Shown: in pieces, positions 15,556 to 16,859 of the stretch
Numbering within the stretch: the first letter of the stretch is position 1
Layout of the letters: each line of letters opens with the position of its first letter
Assembly (NCBI GenBank): GCA_000433335.1
Contig: HF996743.1
Location: 24,601-41,459, forward strand
Direction of reading: 5' to 3'
Source: Clostridium sp. CAG:1219
Lineage (GTDB): Bacteria > Bacillota > Clostridia > TANB77 > CAG-465
Length of the DNA stretch: 16,859 bases
Translations under genes and position numbers: made by a program
The notes under the pieces: model-generated
What the model was told of the DNA's origin: nothing
The model's database searches: none
Seen by the model: only the letters and a program-made list of their open reading frames with translations

Positions 15556-16503
15556 CTAAACATTATCATAAAATGCATCTAAATCATCATACTTTCTTTG
15601 AGTATAACTTTGATATTTAGTTTTGTTTTCTTCTTTTTTTATGGTTTTATTCTCAAAAGTTTTTTCTTCCACTATTTCATCTTTAGTTTTATAACCTTTT
15701 TTATGCCAATTAGATAGTATTCCATTGACATAGCTCATAGTTGGATTAGCCTTTGATACTGTTCTTTTTAGAGCCTCTTCTATCATAGAAAAATCATAAT
15801 TAAAATCTTTAATCCATATATCAATATACTGTTCTTCATATGTTGTTAAGTTTCTTTTTAGATTTAATGCTTTCACTATTTTCTGTTTTATCTTTTGAAC
15901 TTTTTCATAGCTTTCAAAATGTTCCTCTAATTGCTCAAAAGTTTTTACTCCAGCTTTATACCATCCTTCTGCTACTGCATGTACATACTTTCTGTTTAGT
16001 GCCTTTCTTTCTTGACAATAATGGAAAAGTGCTATCATTACTTCCTCAGAAAATTTATAATTATCAAACATTGCTGCTATATCTGTATACCAAGTAAGCG
16101 ACATCATTCCTTGGAAATAGCTATCACTTATAGCTTTTGTTGCAGCAATTCTTCTTTTTTCAACTTCAGTTTGAGCCTTAGACATCCTGTTTTCTAACTT
16201 TGGAATATATGATTTATTTATTTCAACTTCTCTTAGATCTACTATATTAAAGCCACCTGATATCTTAGTAATTAGCTCTTCTTCTAATAATCTCTCTATA
16301 CTAAAAGATAATTCTTGATCTGTTATATAAAGAGCTTTGGCAATATCTTTAAGTTCAAATTCTTTCTGGTTCTTATTTAAGAACATTAAGTACAAATATA
16401 CCTTTAAATCTATACCCTCTATATTTGGCATATTATTTAAGATAAAAACGTCTGGAAGCTCGACATTTCCTAATTCTAGCTTGCTTTTTCTTTCAATTTT
16501 CAT
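15556..16503 (-). CDS. DnaD-domain primosomal protein
   Basis: A 315-residue replication-initiation protein of the DnaD/DnaB family, which remodels origin DNA and recruits the helicase with its loader. Residues ~1-100 include a winged-helix-like segment (IDLKVYLYLMFLNKNQ, FELKDIAKALYITDQELSFS). Two DnaD-type helical modules follow at ~120-200 and ~210-280, the second with YIDIWIKDFNYDFSMIEEAL and PTMSYVNGILSNWHKKG, a YxxxIxxxW-type motif. The tail is lysine/glutamate-rich and ends QRKYDDLDAFYDNV, a C-terminus typical of clostridial members. The ATG has AGGAG ten bases upstream. It is the first gene of the operon with the helicase loader. Confidence 0.92.
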   Translation of the reverse strand: MKIERKSKLELGNVELPDVFILNNMPNIEGIDLKVYLYLMFLNKNQKEFELKDIAKALYITDQELSFSIERLLEEELITKISGGFNIVDLREVEINKSYIPKLENRMSKAQTEVEKRRIAATKAISDSYFQGMMSLTWYTDIAAMFDNYKFSEEVMIALFHYCQERKALNRKYVHAVAEGWYKAGVKTFEQLEEHFESYEKVQKIKQKIVKALNLKRNLTTYEEQYIDIWIKDFNYDFSMIEEALKRTVSKANPTMSYVNGILSNWHKKGYKTKDEIVEEKTFENKTIKKEENKTKYQSYTQRKYDDLDAFYDNV

Positions 16504-16533
16504 GGCAGTAATTCTCCTAATACATTATAAAAT

Positions 16534-16562
16534 ATTATAACATTTGAATTAAAATTTTACAA
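16534..16562 (-). promoter_or_regulatory. Probable promoter of the DnaD/helicase-loader operon
   Basis: TATAAT (16534-16539) and TTGTAA (16557-16562) are separated by 17 bases. A second TATAAT at 16524-16529 could be used instead. The -35 is weak and the whole region is AT-rich, so the choice is uncertain. Confidence 0.55.
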
Positions 16563-16629
16563 TGTTTAATATTAAAGTTGAAAAATTTTATTAAAATATT
16601 ATTTAATTTCTAACTTATATTTTTTAACC

Positions 16630-16859
16630 TTATAATATACTCTTTTTATTTATTACTTTTTTATATATAATAACATCTTTTAATAAAAAACTCCTTTTTT
16701 CTTTAGCATACACACTCCTTTTGATAATAAAATTCAATATTTCAACAAACATATCAAGCACACTATCTTGTTTCATATCAGAACAAATAAACATGGCAAA
16801 AATAGGAAGAGATAAAAAAGAAAATAAATATATTTTGTATTCAAACTTTATTCCTATTT
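16630..16859 (-). CDS. Possible C-terminal end of an unknown protein entering from the right edge
   Basis: A minus-strand frame is open from the window edge to a TAA at 16630-16632, giving ~75 residues. It includes a hydrophobic stretch (YLFSFLSLPIFAMFIC) and then a basic, leucine/isoleucine-rich tail (FLLKDVIIYKKVINKKSIL). I recognise no family. In DNA this AT-rich an open frame of this length could be chance, and no ribosome site decides a start inside the window. If real, it would be the gene upstream of the DnaD operon, possibly a membrane protein. Confidence 0.3.
   Translation of the reverse strand, partial: IGIKFEYKIYLFSFLSLPIFAMFICSDMKQDSVLDMFVEILNFIIKRSVYAKEKRSFLLKDVIIYKKVINKKSIL

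Noticed and set aside
15185..15559. A 124-codon plus-strand frame opposite the helicase-loader gene
   Set aside because: It mirrors the charged helical N-terminus of the loader and has no start signals, so it is a shadow.
16563..16629. A structured RNA or second promoter in the AT-rich gap at the right side
   Set aside because: Many TATAAT-like strings occur by chance in such AT-rich DNA, and I see no stable stem or T-run supporting a feature.
1..16859. Recoding of TGA as tryptophan or glycine
   Set aside because: The conserved genes (ThrRS, GyrA, DnaI-like, VirD4) read through with standard codons, use TGG for tryptophan and end at standard stops. The one in-frame stop seen is TAA in a decayed gene.

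Overview
The window is a strongly AT-rich piece of chromosome from a Gram-positive low-GC bacterium, most likely an anaerobic member of the Clostridia. The basis is a T-box leader on thrS, a sortase, a DnaD/DnaI-type primosome pair, a VanW-family wall protein, a PflX-like glycyl-radical-type activase, GGAGG-type ribosome sites and near-consensus sigma-A promoters. I cannot name the species. Apart from one J-protein gene, every gene lies on the minus strand, so the account below runs from left to right against transcription.

Layout. Positions 1-1930 hold the 5' part of thrS (cut by the left edge) with its promoter and threonine T-box leader. Positions 1968-4803 form a three-gene unit with its own promoter: an unknown 174-aa protein, an unknown 100-aa charged protein and a VirD4/TraG-type coupling ATPase. 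No other conjugation gene is visible. Positions 4819-6739 encode a large membrane-anchored VanW/G5 protein. Positions 6803-7226 hold the RNase P RNA gene with promoter and probable terminator. Positions 7234-8117 encode a sortase. Positions 8157-10700 hold gyrA, divergent from a class B J-domain co-chaperone (10711-11703). Positions 11740-12915 encode a membrane-anchored protein built of two tandem repeats, behind a perfect-consensus promoter. Positions 12916-13566 are decayed DNA containing a broken DUF1016/YhcG-type nuclease N-terminus joined to the tail of an ASCH-domain gene. Positions 13567-14463 encode a radical SAM protein, and 14524-16562 a DnaI-like helicase loader and a DnaD-domain protein in one operon. 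At the right edge an open reading frame enters from outside.

How it fits together. Most of the window is core information processing (ThrRS, gyrase A, RNase P, primosome loading, chaperone) mixed with cell-surface genes (VanW/G5 protein, sortase, repeat protein). The least ordinary parts are the isolated coupling-protein operon, which could be a conjugative-element remnant or a domesticated ATPase with two undescribed partners, and the chimeric pseudogene. I found no CRISPR array, tRNA, insertion sequence, integrase, relaxase or attachment site.
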